A stretch of DNA of 64,000 nt from Leadbetterella sp964563435 (GCA_964563435.1 CAZLXI010000024.1:10054-74053); one strand, 5' to 3'; positions 23,889 to 33,671 are shown, counted from the first letter of the stretch. Notes: generated by a model from the sequence alone, not told the origin. Numbers and translations are program-made.

Positions 23889-25853
23889 ATGAAACAAAAT
23901 ATATTCTGTGCAATAGCAACCTGCTGGCTGATTGTTCTGAGCGGTTGCAACCGCATGCTCGAATTAACACCTCTCGACAAAGTACCAAGCGAACAGTTAC
24001 TGTCGAGTCCGGGTGGGATCAAAACCCTCCTGGCCCGGTTGTACAACCGGATGCCTGTGGAAGATTTTAACTATCGCCCCAATGCCAATCCCGGATTCAA
24101 CCTTCGGGGCTGGAACGGTGTGGGAGCCATCATCATGACCACTTTTTATACTGATGAAAGTCACCGGGCAGACGGTACCGGCGCTGATCCGGTAAATGAC
24201 GGCTATTGGCCTTACAACGACATCCGGGAAGTGAACCTCTTTTTTGAAAGTATTGAAAAAACCCTGGAATCAGGGTCCTTGCGGGAAGAAGATTATAAAA
24301 GGCTGAAAAGCGAGGCGCATTTTATCCGTGCATACATGTATTTCGGGTTAGCCAAGCGCTATGGAGGAGTACCACTCATCGACAGGGTGCTGGACAGGGA
24401 ATATGTTCCCGGAGGCGATAACTCCAATCTGTATGTTCCGCGAAGTACGGAAAAGGAAACCTGGGAATTTATTTTGAACGAATGCAACCTGGCCGTTGAA
24501 AACCTGCCGGAAACTGTGTCAGCCGAAGATGGTACTTACAGGGCCAGCAAATGGGCCGCCTATGGACTGAAGTCAAGAGCATCCCTTTTTGCTGCTTCAG
24601 TGGCCAAATATTGGAACAGGGCCCCGCTTACCGGCGACGCAGTAACCCAACGGCTGGTGGGGATGACGACGACAGATGCCGCTTATTTCTACGAACAATG
24701 CCTGACTGCCTCCAAAGCCATCCTCGACCGTTCAGGAAAATCACTGTACATGCCCAATCCCGGCAACCGACAGGAAGCAGCAAGGAATTTCCAAAACCTG
24801 TTTATGACTACGAATGAGGAAATACTGTTCAGCAAAGGTTTCCTTAACGGTGCTGTTGTCGCCAACCAGGGCCATAGTTTCGATATTTATTACCACCCGG
24901 CCCAAACCAATGCAGGCTTTCACAAATTCGGCCGTTTCAATCCCACTCTTGATATCGTCGACCTGTTTGAGGACTACGCAGACGATGGTACCGGCAGAAG
25001 TGCAAAAATCGTAACCAGAACCGATGGAAATGAAGAATACGTGGTAGCTAATCCGGTGAACCTGAATGTCAATCTGCCATTTAAGAAATACAACAGCTTA
25101 CTGGAACCCTTTGAAAACAAAGATGCAAGGCTGTTTGCCAGTATTATTGTTCCCGGGGCCGTATGGAAGGGCACTCCCATTATCATTCAGGGAGGATTGA
25201 TCCAATCCAACGGAAGCACCGTGATTTATTCTGACGGCTCCGGCAAAGGGCTTGACGGCAAAGATTATTATTCATTTGGAGCAGAAGGGCTGACCAACTA
25301 CTCTGGTTTCAGGGGCCTCGGACAGGGCGACGACGCCAACTATACCAGCTCCGGCTTTCTGGTGAAAAAATACCTGCAGGAAGAAGAAACCATTTTAGGC
25401 GTTAACGAGTCGTCTTCTACCGATTTTATTGATATCCGGTTGGGGGAGATTTATCTGAATTATGCCGAAGCAGCCGTTGAAAGCGGCGCCGGAGACCTCA
25501 ACCTGGCCGCCGGGCTGATCAATGCTTTGCGAAAAAGAGCCGGCCATTCCGACCAGATCCCGGTAAGCCTGGAAAATGTGCTGAAGGAACGCCGTGTGGA
25601 ACTGGCCTTCGAAGGCCTTCGCTATTGGGATCTTGTGCGCCGAAGGGAGTACCATGAGCTCTTCAACGCCGGAAAAAGGAAGGCGCTGGTGCCTGTTATA
25701 GACCTTCGTGAAGCCCAACCGAAATATATTTTTATCAGGGCAAACAATTATTATGACGAGAATGCCGGCGGACGGACCTTCCAGCCATTCCATTATTACA
25801 GGCCCATTCCGGGCAGGAACACGAATAATTTGGTGGAAAACCCCAATTATTAA
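23889..25853 (+). CDS. SusD/RagB-family nutrient-binding lipoprotein
   Basis: A 654-residue lipoprotein. The lipobox is LSGC (Cys at about residue 19), after a hydrophobic signal. The SusD N-terminus (LELTPLDKVPSEQLLSSPGG) and TPR-like helices (HFIRAYMYFGLAKRYGGVPL) are typical, as is the C-terminal block VLKERRVELAFEGLRYWDLV. A GTG nine bases upstream could also start it. It sits on the cell surface, caps the SusC barrel and binds glycan. It begins 13 bases after susC, the normal pairing. Confidence 0.95.
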   Translation: MKQNIFCAIATCWLIVLSGCNRMLELTPLDKVPSEQLLSSPGGIKTLLARLYNRMPVEDFNYRPNANPGFNLRGWNGVGAIIMTTFYTDESHRADGTGADPVNDGYWPYNDIREVNLFFESIEKTLESGSLREEDYKRLKSEAHFIRAYMYFGLAKRYGGVPLIDRVLDREYVPGGDNSNLYVPRSTEKETWEFILNECNLAVENLPETVSAEDGTYRASKWAAYGLKSRASLFAASVAKYWNRAPLTGDAVTQRLVGMTTTDAAYFYEQCLTASKAILDRSGKSLYMPNPGNRQEAARNFQNLFMTTNEEILFSKGFLNGAVVANQGHSFDIYYHPAQTNAGFHKFGRFNPTLDIVDLFEDYADDGTGRSAKIVTRTDGNEEYVVANPVNLNVNLPFKKYNSLLEPFENKDARLFASIIVPGAVWKGTPIIIQGGLIQSNGSTVIYSDGSGKGLDGKDYYSFGAEGLTNYSGFRGLGQGDDANYTSSGFLVKKYLQEEETILGVNESSSTDFIDIRLGEIYLNYAEAAVESGAGDLNLAAGLINALRKRAGHSDQIPVSLENVLKERRVELAFEGLRYWDLVRRREYHELFNAGKRKALVPVIDLREAQPKYIFIRANNYYDENAGGRTFQPFHYYRPIPGRNTNNLVENPNY

Positions 25854-25874
25854 CCTGAAAAAAACTTTAATTAC

Positions 25875-26603
25875 ATGAAAAAAGTAATAAATATCATCTT
25901 AGGTATCCCTTGTTTGCTGTTTACATTGGTTTCCTGCGAAATAGATAATTATCCCGGACCCAATGCGTCTTTCCAGGGTAGCATCAAAGATATGGTCACA
26001 GGAGAACCGGTAGAAACCGACCTCCTGAACGGGTCTGTCATCCGGGCATTTGAGCTTGGATTTCCGAGTCCCGTAGCACAAAACTGGGTAATCAAAAACA
26101 CCGGCGAATTTTATAACGACCTGGTTTTTTCAGCCCGTTATGATTTCGAATTTATCAACTGTAATTTTTATCCGTTTAAAGTAGAAAGCTTTGAGATCAA
26201 AGGAGGCATCAACCGTCATGATTTCGAGGTTACCCCCTACATCCGGATCAGGGATGTTAATATCACACACCATCCGGGTGAAAAGAAGGTCGTGGCCACT
26301 TTCAGGCTGGAAGGGGGAAAACCTGAAGTGAGGGTAAGCTCGGTCAGGCTCTATGCTTTTACTGACATTCATGTCGGTGATCCCGTCAGGTTTGCTACGA
26401 CCGGTTCAGGATTTCAAAACAGCTTCAGCCCGGCAAAGACCATCGATGACACGGTATATACCCTGAGCATTGATCTGGATCAGAATGCAAACTTCTTTAA
26501 GTACAGCCGCAATTACTATTTCAGAGTAGGCGCTTTGGCGAATGTTCCCAATGTGGGTACCGTACGGCATAATTACGCTCCCATTGTGAAAATCACTATT
26601 TAA
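25875..26603 (+). CDS. DUF3823-type surface lipoprotein of the SusCD locus
   Basis: A 242-residue lipoprotein with signal and lipobox TLVSC (Cys near residue 21), then EIDNYPGPNASFQGSIKD, the usual DUF3823 opening. The first half resembles a CarboxypepD_reg-like beta sandwich and the second a beta-rich domain with RIRDVNITHHPGEKKVVATF. These proteins follow SusD in many glycan loci and are assumed to help bind glycan at the cell surface. The gene starts 21 bases after susD, in the same operon. No catalytic motif seen. Confidence 0.85.
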   Translation: MKKVINIILGIPCLLFTLVSCEIDNYPGPNASFQGSIKDMVTGEPVETDLLNGSVIRAFELGFPSPVAQNWVIKNTGEFYNDLVFSARYDFEFINCNFYPFKVESFEIKGGINRHDFEVTPYIRIRDVNITHHPGEKKVVATFRLEGGKPEVRVSSVRLYAFTDIHVGDPVRFATTGSGFQNSFSPAKTIDDTVYTLSIDLDQNANFFKYSRNYYFRVGALANVPNVGTVRHNYAPIVKITI

Positions 26604-26707
26604 GCCGAATTTTCCTTTTCGGTACAGGAGTTATTATTTCACCGGGTGTAACTGATCTGTCTCCGGCAGGTCAGTTGCACTCCTTATCATTGTTTCAAAT
26701 AAAAACT

Positions 26708-29014
26708 ATGAAAATTACCAACATCATCTTCTGGAGCTTATCGGTCGTATTGGTCAATGGGTTGGCTATGACTCATGCAGCCGGGCAGGGTATTCCCCAT
26801 ATGCCCATGAAAATGCCTTATGAAAACAGCCTGGAGTATACCTGGTCCCAAAAACAGGTTTTCGAATCCAGGAAGCTATCCGATATGGAAACCCTCGACG
26901 GCTGGGATCACCAAGGTTTCGGCACCTTGTCCTTATCGCACGATAAGCCTTATAAGGGGCAATCTTCGCTCCTGATCACTTCTCCCACAAAAGGGGAAAA
27001 AGTGACACAAGGCAGGCCCTGGGGAACCTCCGGCGCCACACGTAAAGTGGAAAACGAGGATTGGTCCGGATGGAACAGGCTCTCGCTCTGGATATACCCC
27101 GACCTGCCGGGGTTTAAGGTGGTTTCCATCAGCCTGGTTTTTCACAATGACGGAGCGGAAAAAGTGCCGGATTCCTATAACCGGAACGGGTTGAATTATC
27201 AGGTTCTTGAAAATGGGAAATGGAATCAGGTATACTGGGAGATCGCTCATCTCGGGCGGGATAAAGTGACCGGGGTAGAAGTGCGTTACCGCTTACAGGG
27301 CAATGAGCCGGGTACGGCAGATACCGTAAAGTTTTATGTCGATGAGCTCTATCTTGAAAAAGTAAACGCCGATCATTTTGAAGGATGGGATGTAGCCCCG
27401 GGCGAAATCGCCTATAATCACGTGGGATACGCTACCGGACTCCCTAAAACCGCCTTTATCTCAGACCTTTCGGCAACCACCTTTTCATTGGTCGATGTAG
27501 CCTCCGGTCAAACCCTCCTGCAAAAACCCATTGAATCCAGGAAAACTCCGCTGGGAGTTTTCCCTGTACTGGACTTCAGCACTGTGGATGCCGTGGGTAC
27601 CTATATCCTTAAAGCAGGAAATCAGCAAACCAAGCCCTTCAGGATCGATCGTTTCGACCAGGTTTACAGAAGTTCCATCATCAAAACCATCAATCATTTT
27701 TACGCCCAGCGTTGCGGTACGGAGATAGAAGGAATCCATGATGCCTGCCACCGGGACTGGATGTGCCGACACGGTGACAAAATGATCCAGATCAACGGAG
27801 GCTGGCATGACGCGGGCGATTTGTCACAGGGACTGGTGAATACGGCAGAAGCCACCTATGCCATGCTGTCGCTGGCCCGTGACCTCCGGGCAACCGACGC
27901 AGAATTGGCTGACCGCCTGCTGGAGGAAGCCGGATGGGGTTTGGACTGGGTATTGAAAAACCGCTTTGGAGACGGCTTCAGAAGCAATTGGGCCACCTAT
28001 GATATGTGGACAGACGGGATCATCGGAACAGTGGATGATGTCTTCAGCAGGGCGCAAAACAGCGCACACGGTAACTTTATAGCCGCTACGGCCGAGGCTG
28101 CCGGCGCGCTGCTGTTCCGGTCCCGGAATCCCCACCTTGCAAATCATGCCCTTCAAGCTGCCATAGCCGACTGGGGATTTGCCTCCAAGAGCGAAAGAAT
28201 GAATGTGGAGTTGGCGGGTGCGGCCCTGAATGCCTCCCTTGCCCTTTACGAGGCTACCTCTGACAATGTCTATAAATCCGCCGCCTTTTCTCATGCCGAT
28301 TACATTATGCAGTGCCAGCAACGGGGCGACTTAGCTAACGGGGTATCCTTACAGGGGTTTTTCTACAGAACTCCCGACCGGGAAGACATCCTCCATTACC
28401 CTCACCGCAGCCATGAGCAGGATGCCGTGGTGGGCCTGGTCAGGCTGTCGCAATTGTTCCCGGAAAATGCCTCCAAATGGGAAAACACCCTCCGCTTATA
28501 TGCCGATTACTATAAGACCATTACCACCCACACCGCTCCCTACTCCATGATCCCGGCGGGCATATACGATCTCACCAAAACCAGGAATGATACGGAAAGG
28601 GAGCAGGTAAAAGGGGGGATCATGCTAAATGACCGTTATTACCTTAAGCGTTTCCCGTTATGGGGAGAATTCAGAGGTAACAGCGGAACTATCCTGTCTC
28701 AGGCCAAAGGGCTAGCAAAAATTGCCTCGCATTTTAAAGACAAAGAATTGCTGAACATCGCCTATCAACAGCTTTCCTGGCATTTGGGTTTAAACCCCTT
28801 CAACCAAAGCCTGATGTATGGCGAAGGATACCGCTACGCCGGACAATACAGCGTTATGAGCGGTAATATTGTGGGTGGTCTTCCCGTAGGCGTGCAGACC
28901 CACTTCAACAGGGACGAACCTTACTGGTCTGCAGAGAACTGTTACAACTGGAAGGAGATCTGGGTACATCCGTCCACCCGCTGGCTGATGCTCATGAGTG
29001 ATTTTTTGAATTAG
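26708..29014 (+). CDS. glycoside hydrolase family 9 endoglucanase-like enzyme
   Basis: A 768-residue secreted enzyme from the ATG at 26708; the extra in-frame ATG at 26675 would put a polar tail before the signal peptide (MKITNIIFWSLSVVLVNGLA). Residues ~55-215 form a beta-sandwich region with no clear family. The CelD-type Ig-like domain (IAYNHVGYATGLPKTAFI) follows at ~235-320. The GH9 (alpha/alpha)6 domain has the WHDAGD motif with Asp368 and Asp371 (catalytic base and nucleophilic-water partner) and HRSHEQD. At the C-terminus AENCYNW stands where GH9 enzymes carry NExxxNWNAP, keeping the acid Glu but not the NAP. It probably cuts beta-1,4-glucan or a related glucan chain in the periplasm or at the surface. 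Confidence 0.88.
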   Translation: MKITNIIFWSLSVVLVNGLAMTHAAGQGIPHMPMKMPYENSLEYTWSQKQVFESRKLSDMETLDGWDHQGFGTLSLSHDKPYKGQSSLLITSPTKGEKVTQGRPWGTSGATRKVENEDWSGWNRLSLWIYPDLPGFKVVSISLVFHNDGAEKVPDSYNRNGLNYQVLENGKWNQVYWEIAHLGRDKVTGVEVRYRLQGNEPGTADTVKFYVDELYLEKVNADHFEGWDVAPGEIAYNHVGYATGLPKTAFISDLSATTFSLVDVASGQTLLQKPIESRKTPLGVFPVLDFSTVDAVGTYILKAGNQQTKPFRIDRFDQVYRSSIIKTINHFYAQRCGTEIEGIHDACHRDWMCRHGDKMIQINGGWHDAGDLSQGLVNTAEATYAMLSLARDLRATDAELADRLLEEAGWGLDWVLKNRFGDGFRSNWATYDMWTDGIIGTVDDVFSRAQNSAHGNFIAATAEAAGALLFRSRNPHLANHALQAAIADWGFASKSERMNVELAGAALNASLALYEATSDNVYKSAAFSHADYIMQCQQRGDLANGVSLQGFFYRTPDREDILHYPHRSHEQDAVVGLVRLSQLFPENASKWENTLRLYADYYKTITTHTAPYSMIPAGIYDLTKTRNDTEREQVKGGIMLNDRYYLKRFPLWGEFRGNSGTILSQAKGLAKIASHFKDKELLNIAYQQLSWHLGLNPFNQSLMYGEGYRYAGQYSVMSGNIVGGLPVGVQTHFNRDEPYWSAENCYNWKEIWVHPSTRWLMLMSDFLN

Positions 29015-29049
29015 GAAACTTCTCTTTAAACAAAACAAAACCAGGGATA

Positions 29050-32000
29050 ATGAAAATCAAAGGAAAGATATTATATAAAGTAGTGTTGATACTGTTTGCC
29101 TGCCTCTTTGTGATAGAAGTCAGTGCAAACGACCACTCTGTCTATACACAGAAGCCCAACGATCCGGAGGCGGTCTTTTTCACTCCGGAGGAATTCAACA
29201 TCACAGCCGATGGAAAAACAGACGTATCAGAAGCCCTCCAGATGGCCATCAACCGAGTGAAGACAGAAAAGAATTTCGGTATTGTGTTCATTCCCGAAGG
29301 CAGGTACCGGATCAGCCGGACGATCCATGTGCCGGGGGCTGTCCGGCTGATCGGATATGGTAAAAACCGCCCGGAAATTATTCTGGGCGAAAATACCCCC
29401 GGATACCAGGAGCAACAAAATTATATGATCTGGTTTACGGGAGGTCTTGTGCAGGAAGGAAGACCCCCATCCGACGCTGGTGCAGGAACCTTTTACAGTG
29501 CCTTGTCCAATATTGATTTCCGGATAGGAAAGGGAAATCCTGAAGCCATTGCGATCCGGTCGCATTTCGCCCAACATGGCTTCATCAGTCACTGCACCCT
29601 CCATATCGGTGAGGGGAAAGCCGGTATCTATGACGTAGGAAATGAAATGGAAAATGTAAAATTCTACGGAGGAACCTACGGGATCACCACTTCACGGACA
29701 TCGCCCGGCTGGCCGATGATGATGGTCGACACCTACTTCGAAGGACAGCGAAAAGCCGCCATACTGACCCGGGAGGCAGGGTTGACCATCGTTAACCTGT
29801 ATGCAAAAAACGTACCCGTGGTAGTGGAAATGCAGGAAGGCCGGGTAGACCGCCTTTTTATAGAGAACTCCTTTTTTGATAATGTTTCGGAAGCAGGAAT
29901 TATCGTCAGTATTGAAGAAAACCCCTTTTCTCAGCTTAATCTGATCAATGTAGACTGTCAGAATGTGCCACTGCTCGTGAAATTTCATCAAAGCGGGAAA
30001 AAGGTTGAGGTAAAAGACAGGAAATTATACAAGGTAAAGGACCTTACCTATGGACTCGTGCTCGACGACATGCAAACCCCCTCCCGCTATCAGACGATCA
30101 GTACGATCGAACCGATTTCTGTTTTCCCAAAACAACGGACGATGGATATCAGGCCTCTGCCGGCGATGGAAACCTGGGTAAACATCCGTGACCTGGGTGC
30201 CAAAGGCGACGGAGAAACCGACGATACCAAAGTTTTTCAGGATGCTATAGCTGCCCACAAGCATATTTATGTGCCCCAGGGATGGTACCGCATCACCGAA
30301 ACGCTAAAGATGGTCCCCGGAACAAAGCTGATTGGTCTGCATCCTTTTGCCACCCAATTCATCCTGAAAGAAAGCGAACCGGCCTTTAGCGGATTCGGAT
30401 CACCGAAGGCCGTGGTCGAATCGTCAGAAGGGGGCGACGATATACTGAATGGCATCGGCATCAACACGGGAGGATATAACTACAGAGCGGTGGGTTGTAA
30501 ATGGATGGCCGGAGCCACTTCCCTGATCAATGATGTGAAGTTTGTCGGGGGGCACGGTACCATGCGGCGTCCGGACCCGGGAAGCGCCCAACGGCAGCAG
30601 GGGTTTGCCGGCAGGGGAGCACCACGGATCAGCTCGCCCACCTCCCCGGTCACCGCCACCGGTATGGACCTGGCCTGGGACAACCAGTACTGGAGCCTTT
30701 GGGTAACCAACAACGGCGGGGGAACCCTAAAAGATATCTGGACCGCCAGCAGCTATGCGGCCAGCGGATTTTACGTAAGCAATACTTCCACACCCGGCCG
30801 TGTATATGCCATGTCACTCGAACATCATGTTCGAAACGAAGCCCGGTTCGAGAATGTATCCAACTGGAAAATGTATGCCTTCCAGTTTGAAGAGGAAGGG
30901 CGTGAAGGGAAAGACTGCAAAATGGTTGAAATATCCAACAGCCGCAACCTTATGATCGCGAGTCTGTGGATCTACCGCGTGATCAGGGCCAATACTCCGC
31001 AGGAATTCGGTGTCAGGATCTGGAACAGTGAGAACATCGACTTCCGCAACGTCCATAATTACACGCAGATATTGCCCGTTATTGAGATCCCCGTATATGA
31101 CGTAAACAAGGAAATCCCCGTATATGAGTGGGATTTTGCCCGACTTAACGTCTCGGGAAAAGAGAAAGCCAATAAAACCATCCCTAATGAGCCCGGGAAG
31201 ATCGGGCAGTTGGCCACGGGATTTGAATTTGCCGCAGGAGCTACGGCAGACAGCAAGGGTAATGTTTATTTCGGCGAAAACCGGCTGAAGAAGATCTACA
31301 AGTGGTCTGCAGAAACTAACACACTCTCATTGCTTGCCGATTATCCCTGGAAACCATTCACATTGAGTACGGACACAAAAGATAACCTGCTGGTCATCTT
31401 CAGGTACGATCCTCAACCGGGTTATCTCGTCAGCGGCAAGCAGGAAACCGTTGCCCGTTTACCGGATGACAACCCCATGTACAGCGGCTGGGGAAACAGC
31501 GGCTGGGCCGCCCGGGCCTACTCTATCGATCCCGATAACCCGGACGCCACCATGCAGCCCATGCCCCGGGTTCCCACAAGCCAGGTTAAAAATGTCAGCA
31601 AAGTGATCCATCCCTCAAGCCGCTGGAGGGGCGATTTCGACCAGATCGTCTCCGCCATGCCTGAATACAGCTTTTTAGCGCCGGATGGTGTCACCCTTAT
31701 TCCGGAAACATACGATCTGGGACGGTCTGCCGCGCTCACGGCCGTTACTCCCGGGCAGTCTGAATCCGTTTTCATCGCTAAGGAAAACAATAAAACCACC
31801 GTCCGGCTGGATGTCGACGCCGAAGGAAGACTGGTCAACATGAAAGACGCCTACCCCCAGGGACAATACAGCAATGTAGTGGACCGTGATGGCAATCTCT
31901 ACATAGCAGACGGTCACATTTATGTATATGATCAGGAAGGCCGCGAAGTGAAAAGGATTACCGTAAAAGAACGCCCTATTTCCCTGGCCATAGGCGGAAA

Positions 32001-32061
32001 AGACCGGAACACGCTTTTTATCACCACCAGCACTTCACTCTATGGTATGCAGATAAAATGA
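29050..32061 (+). CDS. tandem beta-helix (GH55/pectate-lyase-3-like) protein with C-terminal beta-propeller
   Basis: A 1003-residue exported protein (signal peptide ~26 residues). Two right-handed beta-helix domains each open with the Pectate_lyase_3 signature: NITADGKTDVSEALQMAI (~residue 48) and IRDLGAKGDGETDDTKVFQ (~377). Two such helices in tandem are the architecture of GH55 exo-beta-1,3-glucanases. From ~725 to the end the pattern changes to NHL/SMP-30-like blades (TADSKGNVYFGENRLKKIYK; VDRDGNLYIADGHIYVYDQE), a likely propeller. The catalytic Glu of GH55 cannot be fixed without an alignment. It is the last gene of the SusCD locus, 35 bases after GH9, and a clean terminator follows. Confidence 0.75.
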   Translation: MKIKGKILYKVVLILFACLFVIEVSANDHSVYTQKPNDPEAVFFTPEEFNITADGKTDVSEALQMAINRVKTEKNFGIVFIPEGRYRISRTIHVPGAVRLIGYGKNRPEIILGENTPGYQEQQNYMIWFTGGLVQEGRPPSDAGAGTFYSALSNIDFRIGKGNPEAIAIRSHFAQHGFISHCTLHIGEGKAGIYDVGNEMENVKFYGGTYGITTSRTSPGWPMMMVDTYFEGQRKAAILTREAGLTIVNLYAKNVPVVVEMQEGRVDRLFIENSFFDNVSEAGIIVSIEENPFSQLNLINVDCQNVPLLVKFHQSGKKVEVKDRKLYKVKDLTYGLVLDDMQTPSRYQTISTIEPISVFPKQRTMDIRPLPAMETWVNIRDLGAKGDGETDDTKVFQDAIAAHKHIYVPQGWYRITETLKMVPGTKLIGLHPFATQFILKESEPAFSGFGSPKAVVESSEGGDDILNGIGINTGGYNYRAVGCKWMAGATSLINDVKFVGGHGTMRRPDPGSAQRQQGFAGRGAPRISSPTSPVTATGMDLAWDNQYWSLWVTNNGGGTLKDIWTASSYAASGFYVSNTSTPGRVYAMSLEHHVRNEARFENVSNWKMYAFQFEEEGREGKDCKMVEISNSRNLMIASLWIYRVIRANTPQEFGVRIWNSENIDFRNVHNYTQILPVIEIPVYDVNKEIPVYEWDFARLNVSGKEKANKTIPNEPGKIGQLATGFEFAAGATADSKGNVYFGENRLKKIYKWSAETNTLSLLADYPWKPFTLSTDTKDNLLVIFRYDPQPGYLVSGKQETVARLPDDNPMYSGWGNSGWAARAYSIDPDNPDATMQPMPRVPTSQVKNVSKVIHPSSRWRGDFDQIVSAMPEYSFLAPDGVTLIPETYDLGRSAALTAVTPGQSESVFIAKENNKTTVRLDVDAEGRLVNMKDAYPQGQYSNVVDRDGNLYIADGHIYVYDQEGREVKRITVKERPISLAIGGKDRNTLFITTSTSLYGMQIK

Positions 32062-32150
32062 GGGCAGAATACCATTCATGTGTCATCGGAGCTCCATTTC
32101 TATACGAATGTTTCTCTTGAAAATTACTGAAGAATAGAAACCCTATTTAA

Positions 32151-32180
32151 AAATCCGGTCATCAACTGACCGGATTTTTT
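32151..32180 (+). terminator. rho-independent terminator ending the polysaccharide locus
   Basis: AAATCCGGTCA pairs perfectly with TGACCGGATTT around a TCAAC loop, then three more T. It is about 90 bases after the last gene of the locus. Confidence 0.88.
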
Positions 32181-32223
32181 GTTGGACTACCAGACAACAG
32201 GTTGATTGTGATATTTGAGGTTG

Positions 32224-32580
32224 CTAATCTGCGTTTTCTCCAAAAACAATATGATTATTGTTGGGATCACGTAAAACAAACTCTCTTTGCTTCCATGGAT
32301 ATTCCTTTAATTCCTGTTCTATATCCAAGGCTTTATTTTTAACCAACTCATACCATTCATTCACATTATCTGTCCGGATGTAACAGGAACATTCGTTATT
32401 TTCGGGTACTAAATTTTCATTCAGTGAAAAATGTATTTCCACTTTGTCCTTCCTCACCATAAGGTAGCGGGGATACTTATTATCAACATCGAAGTCGAAA
32501 AAACCAAGCACGTCATTATAAAATGCCCGTGTTTCGGCTTTATTCCGCATGGGTAATATCGGGTGTACATCGTTTAGCAT
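32224..32580 (-). CDS. VOC-superfamily protein, bleomycin-resistance-like
   Basis: A 118-residue VOC module. VHPILPMRNKAETRAFYNDV is the opening strand and helix, DKVEIHFSLNENL the third strand, and FVLRDPNNNHIVFGE the closing strand with the C-terminal DPxxNxIxFGE signature, where Glu115 is a typical ligand position. Like the other VOC genes here it is a single short module that would act as a dimer. Codon use is AT-rich relative to the neighbouring glycan locus. Substrate unknown. It stands alone and next to hydrolase debris. Confidence 0.83.
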   Translation of the reverse strand: MLNDVHPILPMRNKAETRAFYNDVLGFFDFDVDNKYPRYLMVRKDKVEIHFSLNENLVPENNECSCYIRTDNVNEWYELVKNKALDIEQELKEYPWKQREFVLRDPNNNHIVFGENAD

Positions 32581-32592
32581 CTTGTTTTGATT

Positions 32593-32706
32593 TTAGAAAT
32601 TTGCCATTAAATATTGCACGCCCCCGTATTTCATACTTCCCGGAAAACTGCTTTCATGAGTGGGGTCCACAAGTACCACTCCTTCCACTTTCTTTCCGCC
32701 ACTAAG
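32593..32706 (-). pseudogene. alpha/beta-hydrolase fragment
   Basis: In the 170 bases between the VOC gene and the glycosyltransferase, a minus-strand frame reads SLGGKKVEGVVLVDPTHESS and then FPGSMKYGGVQYLMANF before a TAA at 32593-32595. VEGVVLVDPTHE is the strand after the nucleophile elbow of alpha/beta hydrolases (family form VxGLVLVDPxHE). An in-frame stop lies just upstream of the fragment and no start codon or catalytic Ser is present, so it is a remnant. Confidence 0.55.
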
Positions 32707-32750
32707 TTACTAATCTACAAAAGCTATTTAACGAGGCCGCTTTTCGCTTT

Positions 32751-33503
32751 TCACTTTCCTCTGACAAACAGCTGCCCGATCTTCCCGATCGGCTTCATCC
32801 AGAGCGTGTACCACTTTGGCTTCAGGCCATTGATCTTCCAGGCGTGGCGATCTTCGCGGTTGGCTACGATCCGGTGTTTCAGCGAGGCGCTGCTGGTGCC
32901 GCCTACCCGCATGGTCATCAGGGTGGCCGGGATGTACTGACTGGTCAGGTAGTTTTTGTATAGCATTCTCAGCATCAGCTCGTAGTCGCCTGCGCAGGTA
33001 AATTCCGTTTTGTACAGGCCGTATTGCTCGTAGGCGGTCTTCTTCAGATAAAAGGCGATGTGCGGCGGCATCCAACCTTTCAGCCAGTTGGTCCGGTCGT
33101 AGTCCTTATCCTTCCAGAACCGCACCACTTTGGCAGAATCTTCGGGGTCCACAAACTTAACATCGCCATACGCCGAATCCGTATTGTTGCAGCTGAACGC
33201 CTCCGCCACCCGGGTCAGCACCTCGCTGTCGGGGTAAAAGTCATCGGCTCCAATGATGCCGATCACCTCACCTGTAGCCATACGAACACCCTTGTTCATC
33301 GCATCGTATATACCCTCATCTTTTTCCGAGATGTACCGGATCCTGTCCCCGTATTTTTCCAGAACAGCCACCGTGCCGTCTTTGGAGCCGCCGTCAACTA
33401 CGATATACTCGAAATCATTATACGACTGTCCCAAAACACTTTCAATGGTTTGTTCTATGGTTTTTACCGCGTTATAGCAGACCGTTACGATGCTTATCTT
33501 CAT
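32751..33503 (-). CDS. family 2 glycosyltransferase
   Basis: A 250-residue GT-A enzyme: KISIVTVCYNAVKTIEQTIE starts the Rossmann-like nucleotide-sugar domain, YIVVDGGSKDGT is the conserved Gly-Ser-Asp turn, and IIGADDFY holds the DxD-type metal motif (Asp96-Asp97). The C-terminus (LKGWMPPHIAFYLKKTAYEQ) resembles WcaA/colanic-acid-type transferases. No membrane helix. It transfers a sugar to a surface polysaccharide or glycolipid; donor and acceptor are unknown. A -7 box (TAATTTTG on the minus strand, 33538-33545) lies upstream, without a well-spaced -33. It is a lone gene with no polysaccharide cluster around it. Confidence 0.9.
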   Translation of the reverse strand: MKISIVTVCYNAVKTIEQTIESVLGQSYNDFEYIVVDGGSKDGTVAVLEKYGDRIRYISEKDEGIYDAMNKGVRMATGEVIGIIGADDFYPDSEVLTRVAEAFSCNNTDSAYGDVKFVDPEDSAKVVRFWKDKDYDRTNWLKGWMPPHIAFYLKKTAYEQYGLYKTEFTCAGDYELMLRMLYKNYLTSQYIPATLMTMRVGGTSSASLKHRIVANREDRHAWKINGLKPKWYTLWMKPIGKIGQLFVRGK

Positions 33504-33618
33504 AGGTTAAATAGCTTTCGGCAATCCAATAAAAAAACAAAATTACGATTCCTTAGCCCAACTTTCGTAAACCGCGTGTTCATTTTCTTCCGGATGTCAT
33601 ATCAGGCTTAAAAATGGG

Positions 33619-33649
33619 TTGGTTTATTAACGCTAAATCCTTATTTTTG
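33619..33649 (+). promoter_or_regulatory. promoter of the Rieske/ApbE/DUF3570 cluster
   Basis: TTG (33619-33621), a 20-base spacer, then TATTTTTG (33642-33649), 22 bases before the ATG at 33672. It is the only good promoter seen before the tightly packed genes up to 36353. Confidence 0.6.
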
Positions 33650-33671
33650 ATCTTTACTTACCGCAATTCCC

